From Azorinus chamasolen (taxonomy: Eukaryota; Mollusca; Bivalvia; Cardiida; Solecurtidae), in the NCBI GenBank assembly GCA_963576725.1, contig OY755236.1, positions 70,650,379 through 70,714,378 on the forward strand: a stretch of DNA of 64,000 nucleotides. The letters run 5' to 3'. Of this stretch, positions 13,501 through 26,600 are shown in pieces (positions within the stretch are counted from its first letter, which is position 1; each line of letters starts with the position of its first letter). The notes below the pieces were generated by a model. It was not told the origin of the DNA. It saw only the letters and a list, made by a program, of their open reading frames with translations, and did no database searches. The position numbers and the translations under genes are program-made.

Positions 13501-16500
13501 ATAAAAAAGTTATAGAAGGGACCTGAAATTTGGGACGGACGGATGGAAGGACAGATGGATGGAACGACAATGCGATTACTATATGCCCGCCGTTTGGGGA
13601 CATAAAAATGTGTCCATGGGAAATGGATGCCCCCACAAGTAAACAGGAAGTTGATTAAAAACAGACCTGAAAAGAGGAGACACGGTGCAACTCACTATGA
13701 TTATGCTTAAGACCAAATATCAAATCATTTCAGCTTACACAAGCGAAGAAATCTTTGACGAAAATTTTTGTCATTAAACAATCACTAAATTTCAATCAAA
13801 GTGTCGGCAAACAGGAAGTAGATGGACGACAGACGTAACAAGGGTAGACACAGTACAACTCACTATGATAATGCTTCAGACCAAATATCAAATAATTCCA
13901 CCTTACACAAGCCAAGAAATCCTTGACGAAAATTTCAGACTGACAAGGGTTAAACTTCATGCCCCCATCGCCTAAAGGCATAAAAAATAGAATAAAATAA
14001 AACTGCAGCATACATACATTTTTCAGCAGTATAAGGGTTATAAAAATAAAAACAAGACAAAAAGCAGACAACAAAAACAACAACAAAAACTTTGTTTAGA
14101 AGACTACTCTACTTGGCAATCACTGACACATTCATAAATCTGCAGAGGCACAATAAGATGCATAATTTAAAACATTTTCAAAATTAACTCTTTGATTCTC
14201 CATCAAACCCTACGTTGTCTCCAAGAGACAATTCTAAAGAGTGGTCACAACATAGAGTTTGGCGGAGAAATGGCAATTTAAGTAATATGCAACTCTGTCT
14301 ATTACTCTGACCCATTCAAAATTATTTATTGAAAAGACAGTTACTAGAAGCTTTTTGCATTTATATGACCTTCTTAATCCTAAATCTGATAGAGATACCC
14401 TTTTACACCTTTGTACTTGTTGGAGCCATCTGATCAGGGTCTGCTCTGTTTTCTTATGGAATTATACAGATCGGACTACAGCTTCTGCTTTGTGTTCATA
14501 CATCAATAAAAACTTCTGCTAATGAATATTCATTTCTTACATGAATTTTCATAGGGTTATGGATTAACTCATTTAAATCCCATTTAAATCCTACTGATCC
14601 CTTTTGACGCCTCTCTACATGTCATCTTTTGAAACTATTGTGATGAATTTAGCTCTATTTATCACAATGGTATCAAAACTATTTAATTTTGAAAATATCC
14701 ATTTTGCTAGTTAATGCTCTTTTTCAGTAGATTTATTGAAAGAGATCAAGTCTAAAAGTAGTCTAAGAGGGAATGGGTTAAGCAGTCATCTATATCCATC
14801 CACATATTACCTGTTAACACTTGGAACACTATCAGTAACTCTGCACCTCATCAGACATCAGAATCAAAACTATTTGACACTCTGGTTGTATTTTTTAAGA
14901 GAAGTGTAAGAAAAGTTAACTTGGAGATTAACCCTTCGCTTGCTATTCACGTCAATATACCTACCTGTAAATAGTGACAACCCAGATGAGACAGCTCCTG
15001 CAGGAGCTGTCTCATCAGGGTCTGCACTATTTACAAGTTGATTGTGCAACCAGTGCACTCCACAGCAGTGATTGCACAGCGAAATACTTGTACACAGTGA
15101 AGATATATGGAATTATACAACAGGGCATGGGTAAAGAAGGAGAAATGTATTTTAAAATTCAGCAAGACAAGGGTTAACAGCAGATGTCTGATTGGGACCT
15201 GCTCTGTATGCAAAAGGCATCAAAAGGTGTCTCTATCAGGTAAAAAGCTAAAACAATAATCCTTTGTTTCAAACCTGTACGATTCCATGTCAGTGAAATT
15301 ACTTGTCCATGTTGGCTTCATAGTTTTGCCATCATACATTATGACAGCCCCATCATACACTGAGACAACAATGTCCATGGTACCATCTTTGTTGACATCC
15401 ACCACAACTGGTGGAACCATAACTCCCTTCTTATGACCTCTGAAATAACCCAATGTTAGTATGCATTTTTTGGACATTTAATGTCTACAGGGTCTAGGGG
15501 ACCCCTGTTGTACCAGGCCCAAAGGGTGAGGGCAGCAGTGTCCTGATGGTCTCCGCAGATTGCTTATGTCTGATACAACAAGTATTGACCTTAACCTAAT
15601 GAATACTTATACATATCATGACAAGATGAATATTTTTATAGGTCAGTCTTTATAATTGTTTATGAACACAGGCTGTTTTGGTCATGAAAGAAACTGTATC
15701 AACAGATATATGTAATTCCATAAGGTAAAGGGTTTAACCCTTTACTCAGTAGATACAATTCACACATGAGCATGAGACTTCTATATCTACTAGGGAACAG
15801 CTGATAACAAATATGTCCCTTGCAGTATTCTCAAGTGAAAAAATTAATCTAGTATACAGTACAAAGCATGAATTATTTCATCAAACAAGAGCTGCGTGCG
15901 GCACCAACCATTGTCTTATTTGGTGCTTGTCCACTTAAACAAATAAAGGGCCATAACTCCAAAATTTTGAAATCAAGAGTTATGGTTCTTATGTATGGAC
16001 ATTCTCCTCAATGAAATCTACACACCTATGAAGTTTCATGCTGATACCTTTATACTTTTTGAGTAATCAGCTACATTAAAGATTTTGCTCTCCGATGACA
16101 TCTACAACAACGCCTACGATGCAGTGATCACAATAGCTCGCCGTTCTTTGAAACAGACGAGCTAAACATAAAGCAAGAACTTGGCAATACCTAGTGTGTA
16201 AACCTACTTGTTTTTATTTTGATTGTAGCAACCCTGATTTTGACATGAGACCATTAGACTGACCTAGACTTAAGAGACCAAACTCTAAAATCAATGTATG
16301 AAAATACCTTGACCCAAGAAAAGCCCCTTTTGCAGTACCATCTTTTGTCTGCATTTTCATTTTTAATAAAAATAACCTTAACCTTGATACCCACACAACT
16401 GAGATTTAAAAACATTGCCTCCATGCATGTATACCAAGTCATTATAGGTATTTCCTAACTGAAGTTATAGTGTGAAAATTGTTTTAATAGTATTTATTAT

Positions 16501-17608
16501 TTATAACATTGAAACCCAATATGCAATTCCTACATTTGCCTCTATACAAGCTACCTGAAAACCAAGTTTTATCCTAATATGTCTTTCCTACCAAAACCTT
16601 ATTATTGCAAAATCTTATTTATATTTGGCATCAATGAATTTGACCATAAACAAACATTTCGCAAATGAATTTCTTAACCCTTTACCCAATAGCCTGTTTC
16701 TAGTTTTGAAGACATATGACCACTTAAAGCAGGTTGAAAGTAAAGCAGAATGCGCCTTAAGGCGCATTCTGCTTTACTTTCAGCCTGCTTTAAGCTACCA
16801 CCTACTAGGATATAGAAAATATTTATTATGCAATATGTTCATGACTGTATGAATTTGAACTATTTTCTTCAGCGGAGGAATAAATCAAACACGCTAAAAG
16901 CCGCTTCTATCAGGTAAAGGGTTAACTCAGCCTCTCCATCCAAATTATTTGTACACCAAATATGGTCACAATACTTCTTTTCTTACTAAAGTCATTATCT
17001 AGAAACTGTTTTCCAAGTTGGAGTATCAGGAACTTTGACCTTGAATGCTGATTTCCCAGACGTAATCACAAGCCTTTGCCTCTATGCTGTTTTCATATAC
17101 ATGTATTTAGTTATAGTGACCTTTACTTTAGTCAAAGACTCCTAAAATACAATATATGTACAAATCGTTGTCCTCATGCAAGCTATATGCATCCATGTAT
17201 CTTCATTACTACTGTTATTGTCAAGAAATGTTTTACTATTTTTAGTAACAGTGACCTTGACCAAATGCCCAACAGCCCGAACGCCGTACATCACCATTTC
17301 AATAATCGGATTTTTCCGTGGAAAACCCGGTTAAAAATGCAATGCACAAGGATATTGCAAATCCAAAATGATCACCAGTTGACTATTCCGACTCTTATCC
17401 GAAAAACATTATTTCACGCAATCTAGCCAGCCATCTTGAATGCAATTAAGAAACAAGATATTTTCATTTCCTCAATTATAAAAAGCAGTATTTTGACCAT
17501 CCCAAATGCAATCAGAGACTGTCACTACTCATGCATAGACTAAAAGGTGTGTAAAGCTTTCTCAATTACAGACAAAAGCAATATCTCTAAGGGCTATTCA
17601 ATCTCCAA

Positions 17609-17640
<32 letters not shown>

Positions 17641-20600
17641 AGCCTATTAAAATTACCTTGGTGGGGGGTGCAAAAGAAATTTGAATTCTGTTGGTGGGGG
17701 TGGAAATTTGATTAAAGTTCTATTGGTGGGGGGTATTTCAACATCAGAAATTAAATTGATGGGGTGGTTTGTCAAGTTAAACGCTTGATGCAAGTGGTTT
17801 TCTTCGACAATAATGAAAATTAACGGAAAACCTTTTTCTGACACGAACTCCCGCGAAATCCCGTTGTGTGAATATTGTGGACGCATGCAATTTTTAGTCC
17901 TGATCATCTAGATACTTATCTGATCATACTTCCATAATGATTGGCTGATTGATTCAGACTAGACCGTGAAATAATGAGCGGCTGATTGATTCAGATTAGA
18001 CCGTGAAAAAGTACTAAGACACCGGTAATCTCAACCAATCACTGCTCTTGCTTCTCGATGTAAAAGCCAGCATGAACAAAACAAAATAAATAAACCGAAA
18101 ATAGACCTAAATAACAACCAAACGACATTGACAGGATTTTTTTAATAAGACACAGAGTCCTAGCAGTAGCACAAGTACATGTAGTGAATCCGAGGTCGGC
18201 GAAGAGAAAACTACTTGCAATAACAGAACCACGGAAGCATGTACGAAATGAAAGACTGTCAGACTAAAGCACAAATGTGGCAATACATTGGGCTGTCATT
18301 TGGGTTTGCAAGTCGGTTTGACAAAAAGTAATTGCATAAATGTATTTATTTATTTTTTCGAGGGGGGAGGGGTAATTTTAATTCTCTAGGTGGGGGGTAT
18401 ATTATGAATTTTTATTCTCTTGGTGGTGGAGAAAAAATAATTAAAATTCTATTGGCGGTACCCCTAATTTAGACTTTCGTTCCTACCCACCCAGGGAGAT
18501 TTTCCTGGAATAGCCCTAATGATATCTAGAGGGACTAGCAGATTAAGTACATGCTGTTTCATGTTCTTTATCTTGTAATATTTCCTCTCAAATCTGTGAA
18601 GAAAAACTGACTGCCAGTTTCAACTGAAGAAAAGCTGTATGCCAGTAAAACTGTATGACAGTTTCAATTTCTGTGTTTCAATGATTTGTCATCAATTCAG
18701 TAAGGAAACTGCAAACAGTTTTAACGAAAAACACAAGACAATTTTAGTAAGACAAGGCAACAACACACATTTGCAACTGGAATACCTAGCCTTTGTATTA
18801 ATTACAGCTATTCAATCATGAGAATACTCACAAGCTGTCACAATTCTATTAGTAGTCAATTTTCAGTAATCAGGACCTGGTACAGATCCACATGGAACAA
18901 AATCCAAGCTTTTGATTAAAGATAGGAATGTACATGATATTTGCTGGCAATACTGTACCTTCGTCTACATCCAAGCTTACTACATACTGGGTTTCATTGG
19001 AATATCTCATTCCTTACTAAAGTCATTGTCCAGATAACTATTTTTCTAATTTTAGAAACAGAGACCTTGATCTTGACCAGATTAACCCCAAATGCAAAAC
19101 TGCTAATCATGAAAAAACTGTGAAAACTATCGATGTAGTTCAATCCACAAATTTAAAGGGCTGATGCTGCCAGATGAAAACAACAGCAACAACAACCAAA
19201 AATCTGACTCCTATATAACCCCAGCAAACTTTGCAAGGAGAGAATAAAATAAATATTTACCTGTGAATAACAATTAAGTAATTACCTGAGAATAACAAAG
19301 ACACCATTTGTATCTTTTTCCAGAAGATTCCATGGTAGAGTTTCTCTAGGTGGACATGATGAAAAGTTTTCTCCAAGAGTGTATCTGCAAAAATCTGCCA
19401 AAGATATCCCCATGAAGTCACCTGAAAACATAATAGAAAATATCTGTTATATAGTAATCTACACACAAAAAAAACACTATCTAGAAAATAGATTTACCCA
19501 AATACAAACAAATTATCAAAGTATACAGTAAACCCCCTCTAAACCAGACATTCAATTTAGTATAAATACCAGTCTTGGAGAGAGGTGACAGCTTAATGCA
19601 GGGTGAAAGTCATACAGAAAGCTCCTCTAGGAGCTTTCTGCATGACTGTCACCCTGCATTACGCAGTCACCTGCCTAAAAGTATCTAAATTCTTCTCAAC
19701 TAGAATTCCGATTTAAAGGAGTTTTACCATAATTCTAATACATTGTATCTATACTATACATATTGTTCTGACAGTTACATAATGAATATTCATATAAGAA
19801 TACTGACTAGATGATATCAATCAGCTGAATTGTTACCATAGCATATGATCAAGGGAATAGTTGGTTGGCTATGGCAGAATCTGTAGAATCGGATCTATAT
19901 TACATGCATTCCAAAGGCAAACAGAGCAGACCCTGATCAGACAATATATCAAATTACTTTTCTTGTCTAAATGTTAAAATCACAGGCTTATCAAAGGCTG
20001 TATTCAAGACATCAAAGTTCACCCTTACATGTGAAAAATAATGACACCACAAATATTAATTAGATGAAGACAAGAATTTTGGCCACAGCAGAAACTGTAG
20101 AATCAGATCTATATTATTTCATCCGCTAACATAGTAGACCTAATCAGACAGCTCCTTCAGGAGTCATCTGATCTGGGTCTACTCTATTTGCAAAGTCATC
20201 AAAAGGCATATACATGGAGTAAAAGGTTGACATGTGTGCCTATTCTCTTCAAACCTGGTACTGTTTCTCCCCCACTGCCAAACAGCACATACTGAGTTGT
20301 GTTGTCCATCTGTTTGTATAGCACTGGGGACATATATGTCTCCTTGGCATTAGGCATTTCTAGATATTTATCACCCATAGGTTTGCCACTGGCCCCAGAT
20401 AGGATGACAAGACGTCCAGATGTTCTTTTGACATCCTATAACAGAAAGTACACTCTATAGTCAAAAAGCGTTTTAACCCTTGTAAGATATAATGACTTAG
20501 TTGACACTAGACCCATATCAGATGGCTCCTGCAGGAGTCGTCTGATCAGAGTCTGTTCTGTTTGCTTCTACAAAGATCAGTTTCCGCCATGGCCAAAAAG

Positions 20601-23600
20601 TCGTGTGTTCATAATTCGAGGGCTTGGTGCAAAACTATTCTAACTCCTTCACTTTGTGAAGGAGTTAGAATAGTTTTGCACCAAGCCCTCGAATTATAAA
20701 AATTCAGCTAATTAAGACTCATGATGTTCATGAAGTAAAGGCTTGAGTCTGCAAACCTGTACTAACTCTTTACTCCATAAATACGCCTTTATATGCCTTT
20801 GCAAACAGAGTAGACCCAAATCAGACAACTCGTGCAGAAGCCTTCTGAGCAAGCTCTGAATCTGACCAATCAGATGCTTGAGAATGATCTCAGACTCAAG
20901 CAAAAAGTTCTATGACCTCGGACCCACATCTTTACTATTCCATAAATAAGCAAAGAAGACTCTGATCAGGCAGATCCTACAGAAGTCATCTGATCTGGTT
21001 CTACGATTTTTTGGAAAGAGGTGAAAAGGCATCTCTGTCAGAGAAAAAGTTAATAATATATTAAATCAAGTACCCCGAATAAATAAACCCACACATAAAT
21101 AAACTGTCATAGAGAGTTTAATGACTTCAGGTGAAGTAGTTTTGGATGGATGGATGTATAGATAAGTACATATCTAAATGCCTATCCTTTCAAAAGTGAG
21201 TGAATTACACAGATGTCAATAGTATTTTGTGGTAATTACAAATCTTGTTATTTATTACTGCCATCTTGAAATATCGTTGATTTTGGTGGTGCAACTCTTA
21301 TCTACTGAAAATTAACATGTATATCTTATAGTATTGTGGGCCAGTGGCCTTTTGAACAAATAAATGACCTTGTATCTTGTCTATCAATAACAATATTATT
21401 TGTCCAATCTTTGCAATTGTTATGCTGTGCAATTGCTGGTAGTTAGGTGGGACCACTTTTAAACATCTTGAAATTATGGTTGAAATTAACCATTACAATG
21501 CTGAGGTTTCAGAATGGAGTAACCCATTAGTTTTAACTGTAAAGTTTAGACTCCACTTAGTAAGAAAGACTTAAAACTTGCTACAGGATTGTCGAATAAC
21601 AAACAGTGCAGAGCCTGATCAGAGAGGGATTATGTCTGCGCAAGGTTTGCCCTCATTCTAAAATAACATTCTGTATGCATATTTCATTAACAGAATCAGT
21701 CTAATCAATATTCATAATGCCATTGTTTTTCACGTGATTATTCATGAGGTAAAGGGTTAATTAATCAAATCAAAGCTGCAGATAAGACAAGTACCAAACT
21801 ACCAAAACGTCTAAGTCCTATCTTTGGTTTTCATCAGAACTGCATCAGAGAGGCGATGCTACTGAGTATCATCAAGATACAGTTTGGCTGTATAGACAGT
21901 ATTTTACCAACATTTCCCCGTTACTCCTCTTATATACAGCTCTAAAAACTAATCAGCTTTACCTCCGGACTTTTCTTGGGATCTCCACCATTTGCTACAA
22001 GGACCTCTGGTACCCCGTCCCCATCCCAGTCAGGCAAAGCTTGTACTTGATATATGTTCCAGCTGGGCACCAAATACTGATCATTTTCAGTCATCCAGAA
22101 ACGTTCACCTGTGCATATACATGTAAAACAAACAATTCTTGCGAATTTGACAATGTTATGTTTAACCTAAATACACATGGTGTCAAATAGAATTATTCAG
22201 ATTTATAAACCAGTGAGAGTGGAGATTTGTTGATTGATTATTTAGGGTAATTAGGGCATGTCATCATTTTGTTTGTAGGACATTTGCCTCAGGGACATTT
22301 GCCTCTTCTTTGAAATTGAGATGTTACAACCCAGCATTAACCGATTACCTTATGCAGACACCTTTTGATGTTGTCTTTTCAGAGGAGACCCCAGATCTTT
22401 GGCTCCTATGAGAACCATTTGATCTAGGTCTGCTCAGTTTGCTTATGGAATATTCTAATTCTGATTCTCTACTACATGTACTTGCAATGGCAATAAATTT
22501 CTTTATTTTATAATCCCTATACAAGAACTCAAATAAATAAATAATTATCACGGGTGTAGCCTTCATGAATATTCTTCAAGTAAAGGACTATACAAATTAA
22601 CCCAGCAGTACATGAATTGTGTACATCCATTTTCATATTGCATAGTCTCAAACATGCAGAAACATTGTATACAAGGGTCCAGGGTTATAAAACTTCTGAG
22701 TCTGAGATCATTGTCAAGTTTCTGATTGGTCAGTTTGTGAGTAAGCTCAGAATTTGACTAATCAGATGCTTGGGAATGATCTCAGACTCAAGCAAACAGA
22801 CCCGATTCAGCCTCTGATTAGGCTTTGAAGCAGTTGCACACCAAAGATTGAAGCTACAGTGACAAACAGTACATACCCTGGACCCATGCTGTATTTCTAC
22901 TCAGCAAATGAAATTGGTCTACGTGCCATTTTTCCTGTGACCTAAGCCATTTGTTTGACTATGGCGACTTTAATATGGAAAAGTTAAGCTGGTATATGTT
23001 TGCCCCTTACAATGCGGGAAACAAGTCACTAATGGTCCACTGCAAACAGTGAAGACCCAGATGAGAGGGCTTCTAGAGGAGCCCTCTCATCAGGGTCTGC
23101 ACTGTTTGTCAGTACTAACAATTATTTGATCTTAGTTTAATCCCTTTCCTCATATAAACGGCTTTTGGCACCTTTGCAAACAGAGAAGACCCAGACGAGG
23201 GCCAGCTTTGTTTGCATATGGAGTAATACAGATCAGATTTTGAAGTTTCTGTCAAAGACACAAATTTCCTTGCTAATGTGTAATTGTGAAAATTTAGTAC
23301 ATGAATATTCATGCAGTAATACTTTTTTAAATTATTCATGGAGGAAATAGATACAGCAAGTGTCCATCCTAATGAAAATTGTTTTAGTCCTCCTAGCTCA
23401 CAAGTCAGTACACCCACTCACCTTTGTATGGGTTGAAGGCCACAACCGTTCCCATACGTCCACTGCCTATACAGTCTTTTCTTCCATCACCATCAATGTC
23501 AAACGCTTCACAGTTCAGGTTAAGGAGTAAACTCCTGATTCTCATTGTCCATAACACTTTGCCATCGTGACCTCGCACAGCATACACTATACCAGCACAG

Positions 23601-26600
23601 GGGTATTCCTTACCTACACATAAACAAGAGGGCCAGAATGGCCCTGAAGCGCTCACCAGAAAATCAGCGGAGAAGATTTTCAAAGTTTTCACTATATGTT
23701 TCTATAGAAAACTAGCTTGCCCTGGGGCAGGGCTTATTTTGACCCAAGAGGCACAATTTATATAACTTTTGTAGAGGACCTGAACATGATGCTATGTGCC
23801 AAATATGAAAGCTGAGAACCTTCCAGTTTCAGACGAGTAGATTTTCAAAGTTTTCACTATATGTTTCTATTGAAAACTGGCTACCCCTGGGGCGGGCCAA
23901 TCTTTACTCCAGGGCCATAATTTATATAACTTTTTTAGAAGACTGAAACATGATGCTATGTGCCAAATATGAAAGCTGAGAACCTTCCAGTTTCAGAGAA
24001 GAAGATATTCAATGATTTCACTATTTGTTTCTATTGAAAACTGCCCAACCCTGGGGCGGGGCCAATTTTGACCCTGGGGCCATAATTTATACAAATTTTA
24101 TAGAGGACCTGAACATGATGCTATGTGCCAAATATGAAAGCTGAAAACCTTCAAGTTTCAGAGGAGAATGTTTTCAAAGTTTTCACTACATGTTTTTTGT
24201 TTCTATTGAAAACTGCCCACCCCTGGGGCGGGGCCAATTTTGACCTCAAGGCCATAATTTATATAACTTTTGTAGAGGACCTGAACATGATGCTCTGTGC
24301 CAAATATGAAAGCTGAGAGCCTTCCAATTTAAGAGAAGAAGATTTTCAAAGATTTCACTATATATTTGTTTCTATTGAAAATTGCCCATCCCTGGGGCGG
24401 GGCCAATTTTGACCCTGGGGCTATAATTTATATAACTTTTGTAGAGGACCGGAACATGATGCTATGTGTCAAATATGAAAGCTCAGAGCCTTCCAGTTTC
24501 AGAGAAGAAGATTTTCAAAGATTTCACTATTTGTTTCTATTGAAAACTCTCCACCCCTGGGGCGGGGCCAATTTTGACCCCAGGGCCATAATTTATATAC
24601 CTTTTGTAGAGGACCTGAACATGATGCCATATGCCAAATATGAAAGCTGAGAGCCATCCAGTTTCAGAGAAGAAGATTTTCAAAGATTTCACTATTTGTT
24701 TCTATTGAAAACTGCCCACCCCTGGGGCGGGGCCAATTTTGACCCAAGGGTCATAATTTATATAACTTTTGTAGAGGACCTGAACATGATGCTCTGTGCC
24801 AAATATGAAAGCTGAGAGACTTCCAGTTTCAGAGAAGTAGGTTTTCAAAGATTTCACTATTTGTTTCTATTGAAAACTGCCCAACCCTGGGGCGGGGCCA
24901 ATTTTGACCCCAGGGCCATAATTTATATAACTTTTGTAGAGGACCTGAACATGATGCTATGTGCCAAATATGAAAGCTGAGAACCTTCTGGTTTAAGAGG
25001 AGAAGATTTTCAAAGTTTTACTATATGTTTCTATTGAAAACAAGGCACCCCTGGGGCGGGGCCAATTTTGACCCCAGGGGCATAATTTATATAACTTTTG
25101 TAGAGGACCTAAAGATGATACTATGTGCTAAAGATGAAAGATGAGAACCCTGTAGATTCAGAGGAGAAGATTTTTAAAGGTTCAAATTGTTGACGACGGA
25201 CGACGGAAGACGCACGCCGACAGACAACGGGTGATCACAAAAGCTCACCCTGAGCACAAAGTGCTCTGGTGAGCTAAAAAAGAAATGTGAAACACATTGC
25301 TATATTTGTCTTATACAATAGAAACTGTCTTCCCTCATACTGATGACTTTTGACGACTATGTAAAAGTCACATTGTGAAACCATTGTGATAAATCACAAT
25401 GGTTTCAAACTACAAAATTCTAAAAATTTCCTTTTGCTCTAGTTAATGCTCATTTTGGGTAGATTTATTCAAAGAGGTTGTATCTAAAAATATCCTATGA
25501 GGTAAAGGGTTAATGCCTTCTCAATGCCTGTCTGAGAGAAAACCTCTAGAGATGTAGACAAAAGCAATACTGGTCTATAAAGACATCTTGCTTTTTAATC
25601 AAATTCTATCTTGTTGGTACTCATTAGCATAACTTTAATGAGTCAAGAAATATGAAAACAACTATAAACCCCAGATTGCCTAAATACTTCCCTGAACCTC
25701 ACACACTTTCTATAACCAATTATTAATTATTACAGCTTTTCCCCTCCAACATTGATTTTCAAAGTTTGAATATCAATACAATGTACAAGCTTATCAGTAC
25801 CAGATTATTCATCAGTATGAAAGGATTAACCCTTTCCCTGTTCAATATTTATTCCAAATTTCTATACCTACTGAATATTCATTGACAAAATAGTTGAAAT
25901 GAATTATGGAAGGTGGAACATTGTAGCCATTTTAGCAACTACAGAAAAAGATCTATCAAATTCCATTAGTAACAGAGCAGACCCTGATCAGACAGCTCCT
26001 ATAGGAGCTTTCTGATCTGGGTCTACTTTGTTTGAAAATGCATGAAAATGAGTTTATATGAAGGAAAGGGTTAAATGTGGGATATTGTACGGTCTTATAT
26101 GATATTATATCATGACAGCAATGGACATGATCGTACAATATCACATTTGTCACCAATTAACCTTACTAATTGTTAAATCCTTACAACTCTACACTATTTA
26201 GATAATATTCTCCAGAAAGAAGATAAAATGGCAGAGGTTTTAATTGCTGCTGACAAATACAGAAAAGAGACTCTCCTGCAAAAAAATGCCCATTTTAAGA
26301 AAAATATATCTCTCTCTTCACAATAAAATGTTATGAACCAGATCACTGATACTGTTCTCAGTGAGTGTTAATCAAGATAAGTTCATACCAAAACTTTCAA
26401 ACCAATTTCATTAGTATACATGTATGTATCATTATATTGTCATATTTTATACTCTCATTTTTTAGCAGACATCATGTAGCTCTCACATTAAATCTGTTAC
26501 CACCATGTACATGTATTTTCTGTTTCCACTTGTAATTGCTTTGAAAAATTGAATTACCATGTGTCATCTACATAATCTGACTCATCCATTTTATCATTGT

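Larger units (their letters stand above)
6178..15274 (-). other. FAM234-like intron 8 (about 9.1 kb), transposon-filled
   Basis: No exon was found here. It holds poly-C and poly-A/T tracts near 6.8-7.05 kb, the 4.38-kb TIR element 7286-11665, hairpin MITEs, a 13.35-13.99 kb ACAAGA-type element, a family I repeat and a family D MITE. Confidence 0.7.

Noticed and set aside
24125..24650. Short proteins containing HPWGGANFD
   Set aside because: They are translations of the repeated core of a transposon, recurring once per unit.
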